Assembly: GCA_017934185.1 (NCBI GenBank)
Contig: JAGBJY010000026.1
Location: 1-43,635 of the forward strand
Direction: 5' to 3'
DNA from: Bacteroidales bacterium
Lineage (GTDB): Bacteria; Bacteroidota; Bacteroidia; Bacteroidales; UBA932
DNA: 43,635 nt
Shown here in pieces: positions 31,949 to 39,243 of this stretch (position 1 is its first letter; each line of letters begins with the position of its first letter). The translations under genes were made by a program, and so were the position numbers. The notes under the pieces were generated by a model. That model searched no databases. It was not told the origin of the DNA and saw nothing but the letters and a program-made list of their open reading frames with translations.

Positions 31949-32184
31949 AGAGCGGACAGAACCGCGTCAATCACCTGCCCCACAGTAGTGGGAGCGGGGG
32001 CCGAAGGGTCGAAGCGCATCTTGAACTTCTCTTCCACGGCCAAAGAGAGCAGCATCATGGAAAGGGAGTCAATGCCCAGTTCACGCACCAGTTCGGTGTC
32101 CTTGGTAACAACGCTCAAATCCGTATTGGGACGGATGATGCCCAGAACCTCCTTGAGGCCGGCAAATACTTCTTCCGAGGTCAT
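31945..32184 (-). CDS. Acyl carrier protein
   Basis: The 79-residue acidic protein has the phosphopantetheine attachment motif GIDSLSMMLL (Ser near residue 41), flanked by helices typical of ACP. It differs from the housekeeping AcpP and is joined to an AMP-dependent ligase gene by a four-base overlap (ATGA), so it is probably a dedicated carrier loaded by that enzyme. Confidence 0.9.
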   Translation of the reverse strand: MTSEEVFAGLKEVLGIIRPNTDLSVVTKDTELVRELGIDSLSMMLLSLAVEEKFKMRFDPSAPAPTTVGQVIDAVLSAL

Positions 32185-33671
32185 ACGCGGGATACTTTCA
32201 TGCTGCCGGTGCGCTTGAAGTCTTCCGTGCGCACGGTAACTTTTCTGATCTGATGGGTGGAAGGCAGGGTGGCGTTGATTCTGTCCACCAGGGCCTTCAT
32301 GTAAGCTTCCACTTCCTCGAACGGCTTGCCGTCAAAGGCGGGCATGAGCGGGAGAATCTCCACGGCAATGACGGTGGAACCGTTGAGCTCGTCTTCCTTC
32401 ACCATGGCGTCGCGGACGCAAGGATCGGCATAGAAAGGCTCTTCCAGGCTTTCGGGGCTCACATTTTCACCGTTGTTGAGGATGATGAGATTCTTGATGC
32501 GGCCGGTAATGTAAAGGAAACCGTCCTCATCGAAGCGGCAAAGGTCTCCGGTGCGCAGCCAGCCGTCCTCCGTGAGGGCTTCGGCGGTCTTTTCGGGATC
32601 TTTGTAGTAGCCGGAGAATACGTTGTCGCCCTTTACCCACAGTTCGCCGTCCACCAGTTTGGTCTCCTGACCGGGATAGATTTTACCGATGGAGGTGGGA
32701 TGGGTAACGGCGTCGGCATTGGCCGAGGTCAGGTTGGCGGTTTCCGTAAGGCCGTAGCCGAAGCAGAACTCAACGCCCATCTTGGAGAAGATATCCACCA
32801 AGCGCGGAGGCACGTTGGCGGCGCCGCTGATAATCATGCGGAGCTGTCCGCCAAGGAACTGAGGGCCGTACATTTTCACCAGACCCGCCAGGATATCGCA
32901 GATACCGGGCACAATGACCAGGATGGTGGGTTTCAGCACCGGGAACTTGCCCACGGTGGCCTTCATGTCCTCACAGGCGAACCAGAGGTTGCCGGTATAG
33001 AGGCAGCCCATGGTGCCGGCAATGAGGCCGAAAACATGGCTCAGCGGCAGCAGGCCGATGTAACGGTGTACGCCAATCACGTTGCCGGGTTTGAAGATGG
33101 CGTTGTAGTTGCCTCTCATGAGGGCGCGGTGGCTCAGAACGGCCCCCTTGGGGGTACCGGTGGTGCCGCCGGTGAAGAAGATGGCTGCCGGTGCCTCCGG
33201 ATTGATATCGGCTACGGGCGCCTCTTCACTGGCAATATCCTTGGTGGAAAGTACCTTTACGCCCTGCAATTTGGCAGTAAGGGGTTTAAACTCATCGCGC
33301 ACGAAGATGGCGGCAATGTCAAATTTCATGCAGGAGCCCACCACGGCCATTTCCGGAAGGGACGGCGGGAAATTCATGGCCACATAACCGGCCGATGTCA
33401 CGGCCAGGAAAAGCTCTACGGCGTCCTGGCTGTTGCGGTCGAAGATGGCAATGTGTGCCCCCTTGGGGAGGCCCAGGCTATTGATGAGTGCGCGGCGACG
33501 GGCTACGCGCTGGCCTAATTCTTTGTAAGTGATGGTGTTGGTCTGGTCGGAGAGGGCAGGCGAGTCTGCATATTCCTTGGTGAACCAGTTTACAAATTCT
33601 CCCATAGTGGGGAGGTAGGGAATTCTCTCAAACTCCTCCTTGGGGAGCATGTCGTGAAAATAATTGGACAT
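32181..33671 (-). CDS. AMP-dependent acyl/aryl-ACP or -CoA ligase
   Basis: The 496-residue adenylate-forming enzyme has the core motifs FFTGGTTGTPKGAVLSH (A3), FGYGLTETANLTS (A5), GELWVKGDNVFSGYYKDPEKT (A6/A7), RTGDLCRFDEDGFLYITGR (A7/A8) and the C-terminal Lys in KRTGSMKVSR (A10). It activates a carboxylic acid as an acyl-adenylate, here probably for transfer to the adjacent ACP. The acid cannot be predicted. It is followed by the ACP gene and preceded by a TATATTTG box. Confidence 0.9.
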   Translation of the reverse strand: MSNYFHDMLPKEEFERIPYLPTMGEFVNWFTKEYADSPALSDQTNTITYKELGQRVARRRALINSLGLPKGAHIAIFDRNSQDAVELFLAVTSAGYVAMNFPPSLPEMAVVGSCMKFDIAAIFVRDEFKPLTAKLQGVKVLSTKDIASEEAPVADINPEAPAAIFFTGGTTGTPKGAVLSHRALMRGNYNAIFKPGNVIGVHRYIGLLPLSHVFGLIAGTMGCLYTGNLWFACEDMKATVGKFPVLKPTILVIVPGICDILAGLVKMYGPQFLGGQLRMIISGAANVPPRLVDIFSKMGVEFCFGYGLTETANLTSANADAVTHPTSIGKIYPGQETKLVDGELWVKGDNVFSGYYKDPEKTAEALTEDGWLRTGDLCRFDEDGFLYITGRIKNLIILNNGENVSPESLEEPFYADPCVRDAMVKEDELNGSTVIAVEILPLMPAFDGKPFEEVEAYMKALVDRINATLPSTHQIRKVTVRTEDFKRTGSMKVSRV

Positions 33672-33706
33672 AATACTGTTATAGGTTTTGGTATTTCAAA
33701 ATCGTA

Positions 33707-33714
33707 CAAATATA
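33707..33714 (-). promoter_or_regulatory. -7 box of the ligase-ACP operon
   Basis: Minus-strand TATATTTG, about 35 nt before the ATG at 33671, in the 62-nt gap after the araC-like gene. Confidence 0.62.
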
Positions 33715-33733
33715 CAAAAAACTTCGGACTCTT

Positions 33734-34657
33734 TCATGTCTGACTGGTGACCAGGGATTGCCTTACGGAGGCCCGGTAGTCGGTGGGCGACATTCCCACA
33801 ATGCGTTTAAAATAGCGGCCAAACAGCGACTGGGACGGGAAATTCAGTTCATAAGCAATTTGCTGCACCGTGTTCACGGTAGAATAGAGTTGTGCCTTGG
33901 CATCCAGAATCACATAATCCTCAATCCACTGGATGGCCGATTTTCCGCTGGCATTTTTGATGAGGGTGGTCATGTATTTGGCCGAAATGTTCATTTTGTC
34001 GGCATAGAATCCTACGTCACGGTGCGCGCGATAGTGGAGCTTCACCAGTTGCAGATACTGCATCATTACCTCGTTCTTGCGTTGCTGCGAGTCGTTCTTT
34101 TCGTCGGGAACGTGGCGAATGGCGCCTATCATCAGGAAAAACAGTTGGGTGAGTTGCCGGAGCAATTCGTCCATGTTGGCCTTCATCTGGGGCATTTGCA
34201 TCAGGTTATAGGACAGGTCTGTGAAAGAGCGGAAGGTGGCGGCGGCCTTTTCGTCCAATTGGCAGAAAGGATTCTTTTCAATCTGCTTGTAAAAAAGGTA
34301 GGTGTCGCCAATGCTCAGGCGGGACAGAAAGCGCTCGGACAGCAGCATGAAAGTCCCTTTGAAATCATTGCTCAGCTCTTGTGAGGCAAGAATCTGCCCG
34401 GGCAGCCCTATCAGGAGGGAATTGTACTGGAGGCGGTACTTGCGCAGATTAATGGAGCCGATTCCGCTCCCCCCGTTGCAGAGCACCAGGAGGATGTGTT
34501 TCATCTTGTAGGGGGCCCAATCTGCTTTGAAATGCGGGTTCTGCAAGATAAGGACATCGTCCTGGAAGATTTCCATCCAACCGGCCTGCGGCAGGTCGAT
34601 GAGGCTCATCTGGAGGGATTCCAGCTGTTTTTGATTGTACTTATCGTTTTGCGCCAT
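33734..34657 (-). CDS. AraC family transcriptional regulator
   Basis: The 307-residue protein has a variable N-terminal ligand/dimer domain and a C-terminal double helix-turn-helix (about 205-300): VGFYADKMNISAKYMTTLIKNASGKSAIQWIEDY, then VQQIAYELNFPSQSLFGRYFKRIVGMSPTDYR-like sequence, which matches the AraC signature. It sits upstream of the ligase-ACP operon on the same strand, and divergent to a glycosyltransferase gene, either of which it might control. No operator could be identified. Confidence 0.92.
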   Translation of the reverse strand: MAQNDKYNQKQLESLQMSLIDLPQAGWMEIFQDDVLILQNPHFKADWAPYKMKHILLVLCNGGSGIGSINLRKYRLQYNSLLIGLPGQILASQELSNDFKGTFMLLSERFLSRLSIGDTYLFYKQIEKNPFCQLDEKAAATFRSFTDLSYNLMQMPQMKANMDELLRQLTQLFFLMIGAIRHVPDEKNDSQQRKNEVMMQYLQLVKLHYRAHRDVGFYADKMNISAKYMTTLIKNASGKSAIQWIEDYVILDAKAQLYSTVNTVQQIAYELNFPSQSLFGRYFKRIVGMSPTDYRASVRQSLVTSQT

Positions 34658-34777
34658 AAGCTGCTTTTGAGCAAATGTTCCGCGAAATTAAGCAATTTTT
34701 CCATGCCGGAAAGAAAATAGCGAAAAAGTGCACAAGATTTGGGAATTTTTGCGAACAAAAGTGCCTCCGAATTGGCG

Positions 34778-34785
34778 TAATTTTG
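34778..34785 (+). promoter_or_regulatory. -7 box of the GT4 glycosyltransferase gene
   Basis: TAATTTTG fits TAnnTTTG and lies 24 nt before the ATG at 34810. A TTTG at 34748-34751 is 26 nt upstream, too far for a good -33 box. Confidence 0.55.
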
Positions 34786-34809
34786 CCGCTCAAAAAATAA
34801 CGATTGGTG

Positions 34810-35946
34810 ATGAAAGTTCTGTTTGTTCTAAACAATATATATGCAAAGGGAAACGGCCTGTCCACCTCGGCCCGTCGCACCGTTGCCGCTTTGCGGGACG
34901 CGGGCGTGGAGGTAAAGGTATTGTCCGGCCCCAATCCGGACCCTGACGGCCCCCAGCCCGAATACTGCCTCAAAGAATTCAAAATCCCTTTTTTTCAGCC
35001 GCTTCTCCGCGCTCATGGCTATTCCTTTGCCAGCACGGATGTAAAGCTGGTAGAAGAGGCCGTGGGGTGGGCCGATGTGGTTCACATGGAAGAGCCTTTT
35101 GTCCTGGAGATTCGCGCCTGCAAAATTGCCCGCCGCCTGGGAAAGCCCATCACCGGAACTTATCATCTGCATCCGGAGAATATTTTCTTTTCCCTGTTAT
35201 TTAAAGACAGCTATCTTCCCAACCACTGGATGCTGATGGCCTGGCGCAACCTCTGCTTTAACAAATGGGATATTGTGCAGTGCCCAACAGGCAATGTGAT
35301 GGCTCGTCTGAAAGCGAACGGATTTACGAGTGAGCCGCGCCTCATTTCCAACGGCGTTGTGCCCGATTCCTGCATCAGGAAGCCCCGGGAGGAAGGGCCC
35401 TTCCGGCTTTGCTGTATCGGCCGGATTTCTGGGGAAAAAGACCAGAAAACCCTCCTGGAGGCCATGCAATACAGCGTCCATGCCAAGCATATCCGCCTTG
35501 TTTTTGCCGGGAAAGGCCCCCAGGGCAGGAAAATCAAACGTATGGCCCATGCGCTCTACCGGAAGGGAGTCCTGGCCTATGACCCTGAGTTTGTCTTTTT
35601 GGACCGGGACGGGCTGCGCAAGCTGGCGGCATCCTCCGACCTTTGCATCCACTGTGCAACCGTAGAGGTGGAAGGCCTTTCTATCATGGAAGCCATGCAG
35701 CAGGGGGCGGTGCCCGTCATTGCCAGCGGCCCCATTACCGGCGCCGACCAATTTGCCCTGGACGAGAGAAGTCGCTTCCGCCAGCGGGACGCCCATGAGC
35801 TGGCCCGCAAGATAGATGCCTGGCTGGACAGTCCGCAAGAATTGGAGGCGGCCCGCAGCCGCTATGTCCGGGAGATGGAGGAGTATGCTATTCAGCGTTC
35901 CGTAGAGAAACTGATTCAGATGTTCGAGGATGCGCTCAACGCCTGA
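34810..35946 (+). CDS. Glycosyltransferase family 4 protein
   Basis: The 378-residue GT-B enzyme begins MKVLFVLNNIYAKGNGLSTSARRTVAALRDAG, a nucleotide-sugar transferase N-lobe. It has LISNGVV, then LCCIGRISGEKDQKTLLEAM and VFAGKGPQGRKIKRMA in the C-lobe, and the EX7E-like segment EVEGLSIMEAMQQGAVPVIA that holds the donor phosphate. It probably adds a hexose to a lipid or polysaccharide of the cell envelope; donor and acceptor are unknown. The ATG at 34810 is preferred to a TTG two codons upstream. Confidence 0.9.
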   Translation: MKVLFVLNNIYAKGNGLSTSARRTVAALRDAGVEVKVLSGPNPDPDGPQPEYCLKEFKIPFFQPLLRAHGYSFASTDVKLVEEAVGWADVVHMEEPFVLEIRACKIARRLGKPITGTYHLHPENIFFSLLFKDSYLPNHWMLMAWRNLCFNKWDIVQCPTGNVMARLKANGFTSEPRLISNGVVPDSCIRKPREEGPFRLCCIGRISGEKDQKTLLEAMQYSVHAKHIRLVFAGKGPQGRKIKRMAHALYRKGVLAYDPEFVFLDRDGLRKLAASSDLCIHCATVEVEGLSIMEAMQQGAVPVIASGPITGADQFALDERSRFRQRDAHELARKIDAWLDSPQELEAARSRYVREMEEYAIQRSVEKLIQMFEDALNA

Positions 35947-35962
35947 CGCTTCACCGGCATCT

Positions 35963-35994
35963 GTTGTGAGCCTGCAAAGATTTTGTTATCTTTG
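35963..35994 (+). promoter_or_regulatory. Promoter of the DUF2723-metalloprotease operon
   Basis: GTTG (35963-35966, one mismatch to TTTG) and TATCTTTG (35987-35994) are 20 nt apart; the ATG is at 36012, giving a leader of about 12 nt. Confidence 0.72.
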
Positions 35995-36011
35995 CAAGCT
36001 AATGTTTTTGT

Positions 36012-39000
36012 ATGGAACTGAAGAAATTCAAGCTGTGGAACCGAATAGTGGCGCTGGTGGTGCTTGCCATCGCATCGGCCACTTATCTTTCCACCATAGA
36101 ACCCACGGCGTCCTTCTGGGATTGCGGAGAATTCATTGCATCGTCCTATAAGCTGGAAGTGGGGCATCCTCCGGGAAACCCCGTGTTCCAGCTTATCGCG
36201 CGTTTCTTTACCATTCCGGTGGGGCCTGAGCATGCTGCCGTGGCGGTGAATGCCATGAACGCCATCCTTAGTGCGCTCACCATTTTCCTGCTGTACTTTA
36301 CCATCGTCTTTTTTGCCAAAAGACTGGTGCTTCCCTCGCCCGCGCACGCTGCCGGAAGGGTTGCGCCCGCCTACGCAAAAAAACAGGCCGATGCTCCGGC
36401 GGGCATCAACCCTTCCGGCAGCTCCCCCTCTGATGGCGTCATGGCCGACGCCGATCGGCCATCCCTCTCACAGGCCATTGCCATTTTCGGGGCCGGTGCT
36501 GTGGGGGCGCTGGCGTACTGTTTCTCCGACACGTTCTGGTTCAGTGCGGTGGAGGGAGAGGTGTATGCCATGTCTTCGCTCTTTACGGCGCTGGTGTTCT
36601 GGGCCATGTGTGAGTGGTACGACAAAGCCGATGAGCCCCATGCCAACCGCTGGATTGTGCTCATTGCCTTCCTGATGGGCCTCAGCATTGGGGTGCACCT
36701 GCTGAACCTCCTTACCATCCCGGCCTTCGTGTTCATGTACTATTACCGGAAAAACGAAGACAAGAAGCTGCCCCTGAAGAAGCTTGCTGGCATTTTCATG
36801 ATTGGGGTAGTGATTGAGTTCCTGCTGGTGTTCCTCTTCATTCCGTACCTTCCCAAGCTGGCGGCTTTCTTTGACCGGATGTTTGTGAACGGCCTGGGCC
36901 TGCCCTACAATACGGGCGCCACGGTGTTCATGGTGGCCCTTCTGGGGCTTTGCTTCTGGGCGCTGTTTGTCACGCTCAAGAAAGATAAGGTGTTCTGGAA
37001 CACCGTGATGCTGTGTGTGACCACACTGGTGATGGGCTTCTCGCTCTTTGCCATTGTGATCATCCGCTCCAGCGTAAAAACACCCACCAACGAGTACCAG
37101 CCCGACAATCCGTACACGCTGGTGCGTTATCTGTCCCGCGAACAGTACGGTTCCACGCCGCTGCTGTACGGTCAGTATTACGACGCGCCCTATGACCTGA
37201 GTTCCGGCAAGTACTGGGCTCCCCTGAATGGCAAGTACGTAAAAGTGGATGCGCCGGCCGATGCCGCCTATCGGCCCGAAGGCAAGATGCTCTTCCCGCG
37301 CATGTGGTCCGGGGCCGATTCCCGCTACATTGATTTCTATGAGATGTACACCCAGGGCAAGGGGCAGCGGGTGAAAGGGGCGCAGCACCGCAAGCCCAGC
37401 TTCGGTGCCAATATGGCCTATTTCTTTGATTATCAGCTTAATTGGATGTACTGGCGCTATTTCATGTGGAACTTTGTGGGGCGCCAGAACGAGATTCATT
37501 CGCCCGTCCCCGGCAATGTCTTCTACGGCAACTGGGAAAGCGGCGTCAAGTTCCTGGACCAGCTGCGCCTGGGAGACCAGTCCGATGCCCCGGCTCCGCT
37601 GAGGGACAACAAGGGCAAGAACCATTACTTCTTCCTGCCGCTGCTGCTGGGCCTGCTGGGCCTGGTGTTCCAGTTTGACCGGGACAAGCGCGGCAGCTGG
37701 CTGGTATTCCTCATGTTCTTCATGACGGGCATTGCCATTGTGCTGTACCTGAACCAGCCGCCTTATCAGGTACGTGAACGGGACTATGCCTATGCCGGTT
37801 CGTTCTACATGTTCACCATCTGGATCGGCCTGGGGGTAGTGGCTCTGTATCAGTGGCTTACAGACCTTGCCAAATCCGCTCCGTCGGAGAGCATCGCGGC
37901 GGGGGTCACGGTGCTGGGCCTTTGCGTTCCCGCCCTTATGGCCGCCCAGAACTGGGACGACCACGACCGTTCCCACCGCTACACAGCCCCGGAGATGGCC
38001 GCCAATTACCTGAATTCTGTTGGGCCGAACGGCATGCTGGTCACCCACGGAGACAACGACACCTTCCCGCTGTGGTATGCGCAGGAAATTGGAGGGGTAC
38101 GGACGGATGTGCGCGTGGTGAACACCTCCCTGCTGGGCACGGACTGGTATATTGACCAGATGAAATGGGCCTGCAATGAGAGTAGTCCCCTGCCGCTCAC
38201 CGTTTCCCAGCAGCAGTATCTGTACGGGACCAACGAGTTTGTGTATATTGCCTACGATGACGGTACGCCCATGCTGCTCTCGGACGTGATGGACGTTTTC
38301 AAGGATCCCAAGATGAAGGTGGCCCTGGAAGGCGGATACAAGCTGGATTTCATCTGCGCACGGCAGCTCCTGCTGCCCGTGAACAAAGAGAACTGCCTCA
38401 AGTATGGCATTGTGCCCGGGCAGTTTGCCGATGAAATTCCGGAGTATATCACCCTCCAGATTTCCAAGGACAAGAACTACATTTCCAAGCCGGAGCTCTT
38501 CATGCTGGACCTCCTGTCCAATTACAACTGGGACCGTCCGCTGAACCTGCTGAATATGGGCGGGGACATCAACATCGGCATCAAGGATTACCTGATGTAC
38601 GACGGCTTCTCTTACCGTTTCACGCCCATCCGCAACAAACCCGCCACCACGGAGGCCGGCAAGGTGGATGCCCTGGAACTGTACCGCAAGATGAAGGAAG
38701 TGTACACCTGGGATGCCGTGAGCCGGAAGGGCTGGTTCGTGGATTATCAGAACCTCTACACCTTCCTGGGCGTGCTTAGCCAGCGCCAGCTTTTCCTGAC
38801 GGTGGCCAATGCCCTTATTGACGCCGGGGAGGAGGAGAAGGCCCTGGAAATCATGGACATGTGCCAGAAGAAATTCCCGGAAGAGAATTTCCCGCTGGAA
38901 ACCATCTCCGTGGGCTTCACCGGCAATGATTATATGGTGGCCCAGCTTATCGAGAATTATTACTATCTGGGCGACGCAGAGGCTGCCCGGGACCTGGCTG

Positions 39001-39239
39001 CCAGGATGGCCGACCAGCTGCTGGACACATCGGCCTTCTTCCTGGAATGGGGAAGCCTGGGCCAGAGCGAATTTGAATCGGCCAGCCGGATTCTGCTCTA
39101 TATTGCCGATTTGTGCAAGCAGTACGGCGACAAAGACCTTTCCAAGGCCATGACTTCCACCCTGGAGGCCCTCCTCAGGGCTGCTACCGGGGAGGCCTTT
39201 GCCCTTGAAGACGAACCGGATTCACTGGAAATAGATTAG
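36012..39239 (+). CDS. DUF2723 membrane protein (predicted glycosyltransferase-like), with palindromic insertion
   Basis: The 1075-residue protein starts with a membrane helix, then the family motif PTASFWDCGEFIASSYKLEVGHPPGNP, which resembles the Asp/Glu catalytic loop of GT-C transferases. Many membrane segments follow up to about residue 650, then a soluble C-terminal region with TPR-like helices. Residues ~113-151 (from AAGRVAPAYAKKQADAPAG to VMADADRPS) are encoded by the palindromic element at 36348-36463 and interrupt the normal join between helices, just before the conserved AYCFSDTFWFSAVEGEVYAMSS-type block. The family is suspected of transferring sugars to exported proteins. A metalloprotease gene follows after 4 nt. 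Confidence 0.9.
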   Translation: MELKKFKLWNRIVALVVLAIASATYLSTIEPTASFWDCGEFIASSYKLEVGHPPGNPVFQLIARFFTIPVGPEHAAVAVNAMNAILSALTIFLLYFTIVFFAKRLVLPSPAHAAGRVAPAYAKKQADAPAGINPSGSSPSDGVMADADRPSLSQAIAIFGAGAVGALAYCFSDTFWFSAVEGEVYAMSSLFTALVFWAMCEWYDKADEPHANRWIVLIAFLMGLSIGVHLLNLLTIPAFVFMYYYRKNEDKKLPLKKLAGIFMIGVVIEFLLVFLFIPYLPKLAAFFDRMFVNGLGLPYNTGATVFMVALLGLCFWALFVTLKKDKVFWNTVMLCVTTLVMGFSLFAIVIIRSSVKTPTNEYQPDNPYTLVRYLSREQYGSTPLLYGQYYDAPYDLSSGKYWAPLNGKYVKVDAPADAAYRPEGKMLFPRMWSGADSRYIDFYEMYTQGKGQRVKGAQHRKPSFGANMAYFFDYQLNWMYWRYFMWNFVGRQNEIHSPVPGNVFYGNWESGVKFLDQLRLGDQSDAPAPLRDNKGKNHYFFLPLLLGLLGLVFQFDRDKRGSWLVFLMFFMTGIAIVLYLNQPPYQVRERDYAYAGSFYMFTIWIGLGVVALYQWLTDLAKSAPSESIAAGVTVLGLCVPALMAAQNWDDHDRSHRYTAPEMAANYLNSVGPNGMLVTHGDNDTFPLWYAQEIGGVRTDVRVVNTSLLGTDWYIDQMKWACNESSPLPLTVSQQQYLYGTNEFVYIAYDDGTPMLLSDVMDVFKDPKMKVALEGGYKLDFICARQLLLPVNKENCLKYGIVPGQFADEIPEYITLQISKDKNYISKPELFMLDLLSNYNWDRPLNLLNMGGDINIGIKDYLMYDGFSYRFTPIRNKPATTEAGKVDALELYRKMKEVYTWDAVSRKGWFVDYQNLYTFLGVLSQRQLFLTVANALIDAGEEEKALEIMDMCQKKFPEENFPLETISVGFTGNDYMVAQLIENYYYLGDAEAARDLAARMADQLLDTSAFFLEWGSLGQSEFESASRILLYIADLCKQYGDKDLSKAMTSTLEALLRAATGEAFALEDEPDSLEID
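36348..36463 (+). repeat. Composite palindromic element inside the DUF2723 gene
   Basis: GCTGCCGGAAGGGTTG (36348-36363) pairs perfectly with 36407-36422, with inner arms GCCCGCC (36365-36371) and GGCGGGC (36398-36404). Fifteen nt later a 26-nt unit follows (36438-36463): GTC, ATGGCCGA, six-base loop, TCGGCCAT, C. Codons 113 and 143 start exactly at the element and at the unit. The core encodes APAYAK-KQ-ADAPAG, matching atpG site 2. Confidence 0.93.
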
Positions 39240-39243
39240 CACT

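Noticed and set aside
31945-33671. Ligase-ACP pair as a DltA-DltC D-alanylation system
   Set aside because: No DltB-type acyltransferase or DltD gene is nearby, and ligase-ACP pairs occur in many pathways. The sequence alone does not support D-alanine as substrate.
34658-34809. Possible operator between the araC-like and GT4 genes
   Set aside because: The AT-rich gap has repeated TTTTG/CAAAA runs but no clear direct or inverted repeat of operator size; only the plus-strand -7 box is convincing.
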